A stretch of DNA of 64,000 bases from Bradyrhizobium canariense (lineage in GTDB: Bacteria > Pseudomonadota > Alphaproteobacteria > Rhizobiales > Xanthobacteraceae), in assembly GCF_018130465.1 (NCBI RefSeq), contig NZ_JAFCKJ010000015.1, forward strand, positions 62,001 through 126,000, in the 5' to 3' direction. The notes below the pieces were generated by a model. It was not told the DNA's origin, searched no databases, and saw only the letters and a program-made list of their open reading frames with translations. The position numbers and the translations under genes were made by a program. The number at the start of each line of letters is the position of its first letter. Positions within the stretch are counted from its first letter, which is position 1. Below, one piece after another: positions 1 through 7,466 of this stretch.

Positions 1-1116
1 CATGTCGCGGCCGCGGATGCCGTATTTCTCCTTGGCCAGCACCACGATGGAGCGACCTTCCGGGGTCTCGTCGGCGAGCGAGGCGAGCTGGGCCGCATCG
101 GCGAGCTCCTGCTCGGTGACGCCGCGCACGGGACGGAACGCGGTCGCCTGCCGATTGCCGAGCGTGATCGTTCCGGTCTTGTCGAGCAGCAGCGTGTCGA
201 CGTCGCCGGCGGCCTCGACCGCGCGGCCAGACATCGCCAGCACGTTGAAGCGGACCAGGCGGTCCATGCCGGCGATGCCGATCGCCGACAGCAGCGCACC
301 GATCGTGGTCGGGATCAGCGTCACGAACAGCGCGACCAGCACAACCACCGAGATCGAGCCGCCGGCATAGGCCGCGTAGCTCGGGATGGTGACGGTGGCG
401 AACACGAAGATGATGGTGAGGCCGGCCAGCAGGATGTTAAGCGCGATCTCGTTCGGGGTCTTCGCCCGCTCGGCGCCCTCGACCAGCTTGATCATGCGGT
501 CGATGAAGGTCGAGCCTTGCGCGGCGGTGATGCGGACGCGGATCCAGTCGGACAGCACCTGGGTGCCGCCGGTCACCGCCGAACGGTCGCCGCCGGACTC
601 GCGGATCACGGGCGCGGATTCGCCGGTGATGGCGGCCTCGTTGACGGACGCCACACCCTCGATCACCTCGCCATCGGAGGGAATGGTATCGCCGGCCTCG
701 ACCAGCACGATGTCACCAACCTTGAGGCTGGTCCCCGGCACGAGATTGAAGGCCAGGCCGGCGCCGGTCAGCAGCTTGGCCTGGCTCTCGGTGCGGGTCT
801 TGCGCAGCGATTCCGCCTGCGCCTTGCCGCGGCCTTCGGCCACCGCTTCGGCGAAGTTGGCAAACAGCACCGTGAACCAGAGCCAAACGATGATCTGGAA
901 GGTGAAGCCGAGATTCTCGCCGCCGGTGAGGAGATCGCGGAGGAAGATCACCGTGGTGAGCGCAGCCACGATCTCGACCACGAACATCACGGGGTTCTTG
1001 ATCATCAGCCGCGGATCGAGCTTGGCGAAAGCAGCGCCGATGGCGGGCACCACGATCTTCGGATCCAGCATCGCCGAAATCGGCATGCGTTTGTTGGTCT
1101 TAAGGACAGTTTCCAT
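1..1116 (-). CDS. kdpB: Potassium-transporting P-type ATPase subunit B, KdpB (3' part outside the window)
   Basis: Catalytic subunit of the high-affinity KdpFABC potassium pump of the inner membrane. The first 372 codons are visible; the rest runs off the left edge. The phosphorylation motif DKTGT is present with the acceptor Asp at about residue 312, inside [14 protein letters not shown]. The N-terminus carries the usual hydrophobic helices before the actuator domain. It starts 24 bp downstream of kdpA on the same strand, the normal kdpFAB order. kdpC and the kdpDE regulators, if present, lie beyond the edge. The identification is firm. Confidence 0.97.
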   Translation of the reverse strand, partial: METVLKTNKRMPISAMLDPKIVVPAIGAAFAKLDPRLMIKNPVMFVVEIVAALTTVIFLRDLLTGGENLGFTFQIIVWLWFTVLFANFAEAVAEGRGKAQAESLRKTRTESQAKLLTGAGLAFNLVPGTSLKVGDIVLVEAGDTIPSDGEVIEGVASVNEAAITGESAPVIRESGGDRSAVTGGTQVLSDWIRVRITAAQGSTFIDRMIKLVEGAERAKTPNEIALNILLAGLTIIFVFATVTIPSYAAYAGGSISVVVLVALFVTLIPTTIGALLSAIGIAGMDRLVRFNVLAMSGRAVEAAGDVDTLLLDKTGTITLGNRQATAFRPVRGVTEQELADAAQLASLADETPEGRSIVVLAKEKYGIRGRDM

Positions 1117-1140
1117 GGACGTAACTCCGAAAGAGCTCGA

Positions 1141-2844
1141 TCAGAAGACGTTGCCGGCGTTCATCGCGAGATGCTCGACGATGGGGCCGAGGGCGAGGGC
1201 CGGGAAGAAGGTCAGCCCGCCGATGATCAGAATGACGCCGACGACGAGGCCGACGAACAGCCCGCCCGTGGTCGGGAACGTGCCCGCCGACGGCGCGATC
1301 GATTTCTTGGCGGCCAGAGAGCCAGCAATTGCCATCGCCGGAACGATCATGAAGAAGCGGCCGACGAACATCGCGCTTGCAAGCGTGAGGTTGTAGAAGA
1401 TGGTGTTGCCGGTGAGGCCCGCGAAGGCCGAGCCGTTGTTGCCGGTCGCCGAGGTGAAGGCATAGAGCACCTCGGTGAAGCCATGCGGCCCGGCATTCGC
1501 CATCGAGGCGACCGCAGCCGGATAGACCACGCCGACCGCGGTCCAGCCCAGATACATCAGCGGCAGCACCAGGATCGCGAGCATCGCCATCTTGACCTCG
1601 CGCGCCTCGATCTTCTTGCCGACATATTCCGGCGTGCGGCCGACCATCAGGCCTGCCACGAAGATCGCGAGCACGACGAACAGCAGCATGCCGTAGAGAC
1701 CGGCGCCGACGCCGCCGATGATGATCTCGCCGAGCTGCATGTTGATCAGCGGGATCATACCGCCGAGCGCGGTAAAGCTGTCATGCATGGCATTGACGGC
1801 ACCGCAGGAGGCGGCCGTCGTGATCACGGCGAATAGCGAGGACGCGACGATGCCGAAGCGCACCTCCTTGCCCTCCATGTTGCCCCCGGTCAGGCCGAGC
1901 GCATGCAGCGTCGAGGTACCGTTGGCCTCGGCCCAATAGGTGACGGCGACACCGGCGAGGAACAGCACGCCCATGACCGAGAGAATCGCCCAGCCCTGGC
2001 GCTGGTTGCCGACCATGCGGCCGAACACGTTGGTGAGCGCGGCGCCGAGCGCGAAGATCGACAGCATCTGGATGAAGTTCGACAGCGCGGTCGGATTCTC
2101 GAACGGGTGCGCCGCGTTGGCGTTGAAGAAGCCGCCGCCATTGGTGCCGAGCATCTTGATCGCGACCTGCGAGGCGACCGGCCCGACCGCGATGGTCTGC
2201 TTGGCGCCTTCGAGCGTGGTCGCCTCGACATAATCGCCGAGCGTCTGCGGCATGCCCTGAGAGACGAGGAACAGCGTGTAGACGATGCAGATCGGCAGCA
2301 GCACATAGAGTGTGCAGCGGGTGACGTCGACCCAGAAATTCCCGATCGTGCGCACCGAGGCGCGCGAGAAGCCGCGGATCAGGGCGACCGCGAGCGCGAT
2401 GCCGGTGGCTGCTGACAGAAAATTCTGGTGCGTCAGGCCGAGCATCTGCACGAGGTAGGACAGCGTGCTCTCGCCACCGTAGTTCTGCCAGTTGGTGTTG
2501 GTGATGAAGGAGATCGCGGTGTTGAAGGAGAGATCCTCGGCGACCGCCGACTGCCCGGCCGGATTGAACGGCAGCACGGCCTGAAGCCGCATCACGCCGT
2601 AGATGATGAGGAAGCCGCCGACATGGAACAGCAGCATGGCGACGGTATAGGTCAGCCAATGCTGCTCGCGCTTCTCGTCGACGCCGGAGAACCAGTAGAT
2701 GCCGGCCTCGATCGGACGCAGCACCGGCGACAGGAAGGTCCGCTCGCCGTTGAACACGCGCGTCATGTACCAGCCGAGCGGCTTTGTGAGCGCGACGATA
2801 ATGACGCAGAAGAGAATGATCTGGAGCCAACCGATCACAGTCAT
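1141..2844 (-). CDS. kdpA: Potassium-transporting ATPase potassium-binding subunit KdpA
   Basis: Channel-like subunit that selects and translocates potassium in KdpFABC. It has 567 residues, the usual family length, and is polytopic. Typical family segments are visible, such as [20 protein letters not shown] around residues 233-252 and [17 protein letters not shown] near residue 464, which belong to the four selectivity-filter repeats. The start is ATG at 2844, four bases after the stop of a tiny upstream ORF. It is co-transcribed with kdpF and kdpB. No truncation or frameshift is seen. Confidence 0.97.
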   Translation of the reverse strand: MTVIGWLQIILFCVIIVALTKPLGWYMTRVFNGERTFLSPVLRPIEAGIYWFSGVDEKREQHWLTYTVAMLLFHVGGFLIIYGVMRLQAVLPFNPAGQSAVAEDLSFNTAISFITNTNWQNYGGESTLSYLVQMLGLTHQNFLSAATGIALAVALIRGFSRASVRTIGNFWVDVTRCTLYVLLPICIVYTLFLVSQGMPQTLGDYVEATTLEGAKQTIAVGPVASQVAIKMLGTNGGGFFNANAAHPFENPTALSNFIQMLSIFALGAALTNVFGRMVGNQRQGWAILSVMGVLFLAGVAVTYWAEANGTSTLHALGLTGGNMEGKEVRFGIVASSLFAVITTAASCGAVNAMHDSFTALGGMIPLINMQLGEIIIGGVGAGLYGMLLFVVLAIFVAGLMVGRTPEYVGKKIEAREVKMAMLAILVLPLMYLGWTAVGVVYPAAVASMANAGPHGFTEVLYAFTSATGNNGSAFAGLTGNTIFYNLTLASAMFVGRFFMIVPAMAIAGSLAAKKSIAPSAGTFPTTGGLFVGLVVGVILIIGGLTFFPALALGPIVEHLAMNAGNVF

Positions 2845-2848
2845 GGAA

Positions 2849-2953
2849 TTAACCCTTTAGATCTTGTGTCCTGCGCAGGAGCGGCAGGATCAGCGCGAGC
2901 AGGCACGCGACGAGCGCGGCGTCCGCGAGCAGCAGTTCGAGAAGCAGGAGCAC
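2849..2953 (-). CDS. Possible 34-residue hydrophobic peptide between kdpF and kdpA
   Basis: A GTG-initiated frame begins two bases after the kdpF stop and ends four bases before the kdpA start. It encodes a leucine-rich single hydrophobic segment ([18 protein letters not shown]) followed by RRTQDLKG. The tight packing between two kdp genes and the transmembrane character suggest a real small subunit-like peptide, but the start lacks a clear Shine-Dalgarno sequence. It could equally be an untranslated spacer with chance hydrophobic coding. I know no named family for it. Confidence 0.35.
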   Translation of the reverse strand: MLLLLELLLADAALVACLLALILPLLRRTQDLKG

Positions 2954-2955
2954 GG

Positions 2956-3045
2956 TCAGAATCGCTCGGGCCGCAGCAGCGCATAAGTGAGGTAGAACAG
3001 GAGGCCGAGCGAGACGGCGCCGGCGAGCGAATAATCGAAGATCAT
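2956..3045 (-). CDS. kdpF: KdpF small membrane subunit
   Basis: A 29-residue single-pass peptide (MIFDYSLAGAVSLGLLFYLT then YALLRPERF). The size, the single helix and the ending YALLRPERF are characteristic of KdpF, which stabilises the KdpABC complex. The start at 3045 is preceded by GGGAG at good spacing. It lies directly upstream of the kdpA region and downstream of another small ORF in the same orientation. Confidence 0.9.
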   Translation of the reverse strand: MIFDYSLAGAVSLGLLFYLTYALLRPERF

Positions 3046-3056
3046 GGTCCGCTCCC

Positions 3057-3140
3057 TCAAAGCCGTTCGCAGGCGTAGGTGTAGCCGATCGCAAGGGCGA
3101 AGAAGCCGAAGCCCAGCGCCAGCATCAGAATGTCCATCAT
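3057..3140 (-). CDS. Small membrane protein at the head of the kdp operon (27 aa)
   Basis: Encodes MMDILMLALGFGFFALAIGY followed by TYACERL: a single hydrophobic helix with a short charged tail. GAGGAG lies seven bases before the ATG at 3140; a second ATG follows immediately at 3137. It is 11 bp upstream of kdpF in the same orientation, so it is the first gene of the operon. I have the impression that similar short peptides ending in YxxACDRL precede kdp genes in other proteobacteria, but I know of no assigned function. The call as a translated gene rests on the ribosome binding site and its position. Confidence 0.7.
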   Translation of the reverse strand: MMDILMLALGFGFFALAIGYTYACERL

Positions 3141-3276
3141 CGGAAAACTCCTCGTTGTGCTCTGTTCGAGAGGCAATCGTGCCTTTGTTCCCCCGGCAGG
3201 CAGCTGGCGGTAGATCAAGCGCAACACGTGTTCCGCAGACCCGATCGGGACTTTCACCGCGCTGAAGTGCCACCAC

Positions 3277-3328
3277 GCACATAGGTTTTCGAGATGAGGC
3301 CTATGGCGGAGTTATAGGAATCCCATAA
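3277..3328 (-). promoter_or_regulatory. Shared two-part promoter element, copy A (kdp operon)
   Basis: Read on the minus strand: TTATGGGATTCCTAT (3328-3314), 21 intervening bases, then TCGAAAACCTATGTGC (3292-3277). The same two blocks at the same spacing occur at 3512, 4406 and 5861. The downstream block has a -10-like CCTATG. It lies about 135 bp before the first kdp ORF, leaving a leader of roughly 130 nt. Function is inferred from position and conservation. Confidence 0.7.
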
Positions 3329-3511
3329 AGGCCGGCCGTTCGGGACAACGGTCGCAGCGCGCGATCCACCATCACCATGCCCCCCGATAGTTACGGCAGG
3401 CTGCGGCAAGTTCTTTTCAAAACGCCGGTTTGTATAAGCCTCCATCTGCGGCGGAGACGACAGTCGGGAAATGGGCGCCGTCCGCGCCTCTTGCCCGCAC
3501 CGCGTGCATAC

Positions 3512-3563
3512 TTATGAAATCCCTATATCTCCCGCCCCCTCCTCATCTCGTTTTCAAATGCGC
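3512..3563 (+). promoter_or_regulatory. Shared two-part promoter element, copy B (gene at 3621)
   Basis: TTATGAAATCCCTAT (3512-3526), 21 bases, then TCGTTTTCAAATGCGC (3548-3563). Upstream block and spacing match copies A, C and D; the downstream block is the most divergent of the four. It lies about 60 bp before the start of the next gene. Confidence 0.65.
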
Positions 3564-3620
3564 TTCCAGCCATCTTGGGAATGCCGGCCGACTGACCGAC
3601 GCCAATTCCAGGAGGCCTAC

Positions 3621-4088
3621 ATGACCGCCGCACTTCGATGTTACGATCCGCTTTCGCTAGGCGAACGCCTGCGCAATGCGCGAGCGATGACCCGGCCGCT
3701 GATGCTCGAGATCATCGATCGCGTCTGTCGGCGTTTCCCCTCGCCCGGCCAAAGCAAGCGCGCCACACGCATCGTGCGCCTGATCGACGTTGAGGCCTGG
3801 GCCGATGCCGCACTGGCGCTGATGGAGCTCGAGCTGCCGCTATGGCAGGTCCGCCGCATCGCCTATGACGAGGGGGAGTGGCACTGCGCGCTGTCGCGCG
3901 AGCGCGAATTGCCGGATTGGCTGGACGCCGCCGTCGAAGCCCACCACGCCGACCTCGCGCTCGCCGTGCTGTCGGCTTTCGTCGAGGTGCAAGCATTGGC
4001 CGTGGAGGTGCCGCGGCCCAGCGTCCCCACCGTGCGCCCGACCCTGGAATCGCTCTACGAGCCGGTCGGCTGCGACAATTTCGGCTAG
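3621..4088 (+). CDS. Hypothetical protein, 155 aa, first gene of the small-protein island
   Basis: A soluble protein of 155 residues with no family I recognise. The start ATG at 3621 follows AGGAGG at 3610-3615, better than any upstream in-frame start. The sequence is mixed alpha-helical and rich in Arg, Leu and Glu (RLIDVEAWADAALALMELEL, then EGEWHCALSRERELPDW), with no signal peptide or membrane segment. Its promoter region contains copy B of the shared element, so it is probably co-regulated with kdp and the next two units. Function unknown. Confidence 0.8.
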   Translation: MTAALRCYDPLSLGERLRNARAMTRPLMLEIIDRVCRRFPSPGQSKRATRIVRLIDVEAWADAALALMELELPLWQVRRIAYDEGEWHCALSRERELPDWLDAAVEAHHADLALAVLSAFVEVQALAVEVPRPSVPTVRPTLESLYEPVGCDNFG

Positions 4089-4109
4089 GACGCCGAACGA
4101 GGTTTGGCC

Positions 4110-4388
4110 TTGTCGCAAGCTCCGGACATGCCACGCACGCTGAGCCCGACACGCGTGATGGCTCGATTTGCCGTCCGCGTGGCGCTGCTCGCCACCTTTG
4201 CCGCATTCGGCAGCGTCGGTTTTGGCCGCAGCCTCGCCGCCCTGCTCTGGATGTCCATTATCCTGTGCAGCCTCGCCGGCCTCGTCAGGCGCGAGCCGCT
4301 GTTCGGCCCCGACCTCAACCATTGGGACGAAGGCGTCGCGTTCGGCGCGCTGTTCGCGCTGGTCCATACCGTCAATCAACTGATCTGA
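4110..4388 (+). CDS. Small predicted inner-membrane protein, 92 aa
   Basis: Hypothetical protein with two or three hydrophobic stretches (VALLATFAAFGSVGFGRSLA, LLWMSIILCSLAGLV and a weaker one near the C-terminus ending HTVNQLI). I place the start at TTG 4110, seven bases after an AGG; TTG 4104 and ATG 4128 are alternatives. It is 21 bp downstream of the 155-aa gene and probably shares its transcript. No family recognised. Confidence 0.6.
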   Translation: MSQAPDMPRTLSPTRVMARFAVRVALLATFAAFGSVGFGRSLAALLWMSIILCSLAGLVRREPLFGPDLNHWDEGVAFGALFALVHTVNQLI

Positions 4389-4405
4389 ACAGCCGGCTCG
4401 CGGCT

Positions 4406-4457
4406 TTATGACGTTCCTATGAGATCACCGCGGGGGCACCCTCGAAATCATATCCGC
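4406..4457 (+). promoter_or_regulatory. Shared two-part promoter element, copy C (4529-5719 unit)
   Basis: TTATGACGTTCCTAT (4406-4420), 21 bases, then TCGAAATCATATCCGC (4442-4457). Upstream block nearly identical to copy D. It sits about 70 bp before the GTG start of the next gene. Confidence 0.7.
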
Positions 4458-4528
4458 AAGACAGGATATTGAGCGCGCTGGTGCGGCAGATGTTGCCACC
4501 GCCTGTAGCGATCAGAAGGAATACGGAA

Positions 4529-4777
4529 GTGAAACTCGTCGAACCTCCCTCGTGCAGCGCGCCTTCCACCATCGTCTTCATTGGCAGGAACAGTCGCGGC
4601 CAGTGGATCGCGCAGGAGCAGAACGGTCTCTATGGCGGCCTGTTCGTCAGTCGCGCCCAGGCCATCAAATATGCGCTGTTCGAAAACGGACAGCATCCCG
4701 AGACCATCGTCGAGCTGCCACGCGAGATCGAGCTCGACATGGGCAAGACCCCCAATCTCTCGCAACGCGCCGCCTGA
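4529..4777 (+). CDS. Hypothetical protein, 82 aa, IGRNSxGxW paralogue 1
   Basis: Small soluble protein with the core FIGRNSRGQWIAQEQNGLYG, then GLFVSRAQAIKYA. The same core recurs in the protein at 6188 (FIGRNSAGLWVAREANERVG, GLFLFKSSAVDFA), so the two are paralogues. I chose GTG at 4529 because AGAAGGA lies eight bases upstream. No known domain recognised. It is 24 bp upstream of the DapA-like gene, probably an operon driven by element C. Confidence 0.75.
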   Translation: MKLVEPPSCSAPSTIVFIGRNSRGQWIAQEQNGLYGGLFVSRAQAIKYALFENGQHPETIVELPREIELDMGKTPNLSQRAA

Positions 4778-4801
4778 GCGCGCCCTTTCCGGCGAAACGC
4801 C

Positions 4802-5719
4802 ATGTTCATTCCCCCCTCTGCCTGGTTCACCGGCTTCATTCCGGACCTGCCGACCCCGTTCGACGCGGCTGACGCCATCGATCTCGAGGCGTTCGCCGCG
4901 CTCTGCGAGCGCCAGATCGCGGCGGGTGTCCCCGCGATCGTGGTCTGCGAGACAGCCGGTGAAGCATCAACACTCTCGTCGGCCGAGCAGGAGCTCGTCA
5001 TCCGCGCCGCGGTCGACGCTGCCCGCGGCCGCGTCCGGATCATCGCCGGCGCGCTGTCGAATGCCACCAGCCAGGTCATCGAAGTTGCGCGGCGGGCGGA
5101 AGCGGCCGGCGCCGATGCCGTCATGGCGGTGGTGCCGGCCTACAACAAGCCGATGCAGGAGGGCATGCTCGCGCACTTCCGCGCGATCGCCGGCGGGATC
5201 GGCCTGCCCGTGATCCTGCACGACGTTCCCTCCCGTACGCTGCGCCCACTTGCCGACGAGACGCTTCTGCGCCTGGTCGAATCCCGTCAGTTCGTGGGCC
5301 TGCGCGACGCAAGCGGTGACATCACCCGCCCGATGCGCCTCGCCCGGCTGCTGCCATCAGGCTTTCGCCTGCTCTCCGGCGACGACGTCACCGCCTTCGG
5401 CTATATCGCGAGCGGTGGCGACGGCGCGATCTCGGAGGTCTCCAACATCGCCCCCGACCTTTGCCGCACGATCTTTTCGCAGATCAAGCAGGGCCGCCTG
5501 CAATCCGCCGGCTACCTGCACAAGCGCCTGGTCCCGCTCGTCGCCTGTCTCGCCAAGGACAGCCCGGCAGCGCTCAAGAGCGCCCTGAGCGTGCTGGGTC
5601 TGATGTCGCCGGCCACGAGGCTGCCGATCGTGCCGCTGAACGCGGCCGCGCAGAGGGAGGTGGTACGCGCCTTCGCCGCGATCGCCGACGAGGAGCTGAT
5701 CGACAGCGTCGGAGCCTGA
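4802..5719 (+). CDS. DHDPS/NAL-family (DapA-like) protein lacking the Schiff-base lysine
   Basis: A 305-residue (beta/alpha)8 protein of the dihydrodipicolinate synthase/N-acetylneuraminate lyase family. Landmarks are ETAGEAST (T51), AYNKP (Y114), ILHDVPSRT (R145), GLRDASGD and LLSGDD. By alignment to E. coli DapA from memory, the catalytic Lys161 is Arg168 here (codon CGC), Tyr133 is His140 and Thr45 is Ala52, while Thr44, Tyr107 and Arg138 are kept. It is therefore unlikely to be a normal class I aldolase. It is co-transcribed with the 82-aa gene and probably regulated with kdp. True lysine biosynthesis presumably relies on another dapA. Confidence 0.85.
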   Translation: MFIPPSAWFTGFIPDLPTPFDAADAIDLEAFAALCERQIAAGVPAIVVCETAGEASTLSSAEQELVIRAAVDAARGRVRIIAGALSNATSQVIEVARRAEAAGADAVMAVVPAYNKPMQEGMLAHFRAIAGGIGLPVILHDVPSRTLRPLADETLLRLVESRQFVGLRDASGDITRPMRLARLLPSGFRLLSGDDVTAFGYIASGGDGAISEVSNIAPDLCRTIFSQIKQGRLQSAGYLHKRLVPLVACLAKDSPAALKSALSVLGLMSPATRLPIVPLNAAAQREVVRAFAAIADEELIDSVGA

Positions 5720-5860
5720 CGCGTCTCGGCGTTGCGGATATCACATGCAGCCATCAGTCGAAGACCATCACAGGCTGCTCTGCGCCTGGCAGCTGGCAGT
5801 CCTGCGCTTTGCAGCGACCCGAACCTCTTCAAAGGACTGCCGGCGCGACCGCCAGCATCT

Positions 5861-5912
5861 TTATGACATTCCTATGCGGAGGTCCCAGCGATCATCTCGC
5901 AATCCTACGCGG
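5861..5912 (+). promoter_or_regulatory. Shared two-part promoter element, copy D (5979-6793 unit)
   Basis: TTATGACATTCCTAT (5861-5875), 21 bases, then TCGCAATCCTACGCGG (5897-5912). It lies in the 259-bp gap after the DapA-like gene, about 65 bp before the next start codon. Same architecture as copies A-C. Confidence 0.7.
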
Positions 5913-5978
5913 CGGCGGCCATCATGAGAGGCAGATTGGAGCGGCCGTCTCGCCGCACCACAGACAAGGACTTCCAAG

Positions 5979-6170
5979 ATGTCGATGCTGACACATAGCC
6001 TTGACCGGCCCTTCGATGAAGCCGATCGCCCGTCGCGGATCTCGACGGCGCGCAAGGCCCAGCTCAAGCGCGTCGCCCTGCAAGGGCTCGCCCTGCTCTC
6101 GATGGGCAGCGTGCTCACTGCGCTGATCGCACTGAGGACCGCAATCTATGTCTGGCACATGCACGGCTGA
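5979..6170 (+). CDS. Small single-pass membrane protein, 63 aa
   Basis: Hypothetical protein with a basic N-terminal half (STARKAQLKR) and one hydrophobic helix (VALQGLALLSMGSVLTALIA), ending AIYVWHMHG. AAGGA lies eight bases before the ATG. It heads a run of four small genes ending at 6793 and follows element D. No family recognised. Confidence 0.7.
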   Translation: MSMLTHSLDRPFDEADRPSRISTARKAQLKRVALQGLALLSMGSVLTALIALRTAIYVWHMHG

Positions 6171-6187
6171 CCCGCAGGGAGGCCCCT

Positions 6188-6574
6188 ATGACCTTGCAGA
6201 TGTGTGAAGAGGCCGCCATGACCGCAATCGCCCTTCAGGCTTCCCGTCGCCGAGCTGACACCAAACAGGCGGCAACGCTCAGGCCGCTCGATCCGGATGT
6301 CGTCAGCGCCGCCATTCCCGCCTTCTTCATTGGGCGCAACAGCGCCGGCCTCTGGGTCGCACGCGAAGCGAATGAACGTGTCGGCGGTCTATTCCTGTTC
6401 AAGAGCTCGGCGGTGGATTTTGCCCACCGTCAGAGCGCACCGGCGCACTGCGCCCTGGTGTTCCCGACCGAGACCTTCGAACTCGACGTCGATAACCGCG
6501 GCAATTTCCTGATCGTGCTGGCGCAGGGAGCCAGGCAGATTCTTGCGCGCGTGGTGGCGAGGCTGCGGCCATGA
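6188..6574 (+). CDS. Hypothetical protein, 128 aa, IGRNSxGxW paralogue 2
   Basis: Contains the same core as the protein at 4529 (FIGRNSAGLWVAREANERVG then GLFLFKSS, and TETFELDVDNRG against PREIELDMGK), with about 40 extra N-terminal and 20 extra C-terminal residues. The ATG at 6188 has AGGGAGG five bases upstream; ATG 6218 is a possible internal start. Its stop overlaps the start of the next small ORF by four bases (ATGA), implying translational coupling. Unknown function. Confidence 0.75.
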   Translation: MTLQMCEEAAMTAIALQASRRRADTKQAATLRPLDPDVVSAAIPAFFIGRNSAGLWVAREANERVGGLFLFKSSAVDFAHRQSAPAHCALVFPTETFELDVDNRGNFLIVLAQGARQILARVVARLRP

Positions 6575-6663
6575 TCGAGCTCAAGATCGCCATCCTGGTC
6601 GCATTGCTGGCTGCACTGCTGCTCGGCACGCACTTCGGCGCAGCACCTGCCGCGGACAAGTAG
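6571..6663 (+). CDS. 30-residue single-pass membrane peptide
   Basis: ATG overlaps the preceding stop (ATGA). It encodes MIELKIAILVALLAALLLGT then HFGAAPAADK: one hydrophobic helix with a short polar tail. Size, coupling and position in a run of small genes support translation. No family recognised. Confidence 0.55.
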   Translation: MIELKIAILVALLAALLLGTHFGAAPAADK

Positions 6664-6664
6664 C

Positions 6665-6793
6665 GTGCAACTCTTCAAGGGACATCTCGAGCACGCGGTC
6701 ACCACGACGATCCTGACCATGACGCTGAGCCTGGTCTGGGGCGCGATCCTGACGATTGTGATCACGCTCGTGGCGCGGGGGCTTGGGGCCTAG
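6665..6793 (+). CDS. 42-residue small membrane peptide
   Basis: A GTG frame starting one base after the previous stop. It encodes an amphipathic start (VQLFKGHLEHAVTTTILTMT) followed by a strongly hydrophobic segment (LSLVWGAILTIVITLVARGL). There is no strong Shine-Dalgarno, but coupling to the upstream gene is plausible. It ends five bases before the convergent TetR gene. Confidence 0.5.
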   Translation: MQLFKGHLEHAVTTTILTMTLSLVWGAILTIVITLVARGLGA

Positions 6794-6798
6794 CCCCC

Positions 6799-7380
6799 TC
6801 ACCTCGTCGCTTCCGCCTCGATCAGCCGCGCCAGTTCCGCCGCCGTGACCTCGATCGGCCGGCCGCTGCGTTCGACGCGGGCCTGGATCAGCGCGCCCTG
6901 GAGGGCCGAGGTACAGAGCACGGCCAGCGCGTCCGCACGCGGCCGGGCAAGGCCGTCGGCGAGAAGCTTGTCGCGCAGGATAGCGATCCGCGCCGCATAG
7001 GCCTTGCGGCCGGCATCCGACACGGCCCGCTCGCGTGGCGCGAGTTCCAGCAGCACGGTCGTGATCGGACAACCATTGCGATAGCCGGAGCCCTGCATCC
7101 ACCCTGCCAGCAACCTTGCGTGCGCGCGCAAAAGTTCGCCGGTCGAACCGCACTCCTCCGCGAGCTTTGCGATCGTTGCCGCCACGCGCCGGCCTGCCTC
7201 CTCGACCGCCGCCACCGCGATCGAGGATTTGCCATCCGGAAAGTAATGATAGAGCGACCCTTTTGGCGCGCCGCTGACATCGACGATGTCGTTCAGGCCG
7301 GTCCTGGCAAAGCCCTGGCGCCGGAACAGCGTCACCGCCGCGTTGATGATGGGCTGGCGATGCTTCGGCACGGCCGGCAT
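6799..7380 (-). CDS. TetR/AcrR-family transcriptional regulator
   Basis: 193 residues. The N-terminal helix-turn-helix is typical (IINAAVTLFRRQGFARTGLN, then DIVDVSGAPKGSLYHYFPDG, residues 11-50). The C-terminal part (YRNGCPITTVLLELAPRERA) resembles the LmrA/YxaF branch. It is divergent from the enoyl-CoA hydratase-like gene with an 86-bp gap, so it probably represses that gene and itself. Ligand unknown; an acyl-CoA or small lipophile would fit the neighbour. Confidence 0.9.
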   Translation of the reverse strand: MPAVPKHRQPIINAAVTLFRRQGFARTGLNDIVDVSGAPKGSLYHYFPDGKSSIAVAAVEEAGRRVAATIAKLAEECGSTGELLRAHARLLAGWMQGSGYRNGCPITTVLLELAPRERAVSDAGRKAYAARIAILRDKLLADGLARPRADALAVLCTSALQGALIQARVERSGRPIEVTAAELARLIEAEATR

Positions 7381-7466
7381 GGCATTCTCCTTCGGACAAA
7401 AACTATATTGATTGGTCTACATCAGCCTCCGACAGTCAAGGTGTGGCAACGACAGGAAAGAGGCAA

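Larger units (their letters stand above)
3141..3620. other. 480-bp divergent intergenic region between kdp and the small-protein island
   Basis: No convincing gene. It carries two copies of the shared two-part promoter-like element, one facing left toward kdp (3277-3328) and one facing right toward the gene at 3621 (3512-3563). Short open frames inside it lack ribosome binding sites and resemble nothing I recognise. Confidence 0.7.

Noticed and set aside
3254-3445. 63-codon open frame in the kdp upstream region
   Set aside because: No ribosome binding site or recognisable sequence, and it overlaps the shared promoter element.
7395-7425. TetR operator in the TetR/enoyl-CoA hydratase gap (CTATATTGATTGGTCTAC)
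   Set aside because: Only about half the positions are symmetric; a TAGACC-type site is suggested on one side only, so it is not listed as a feature.
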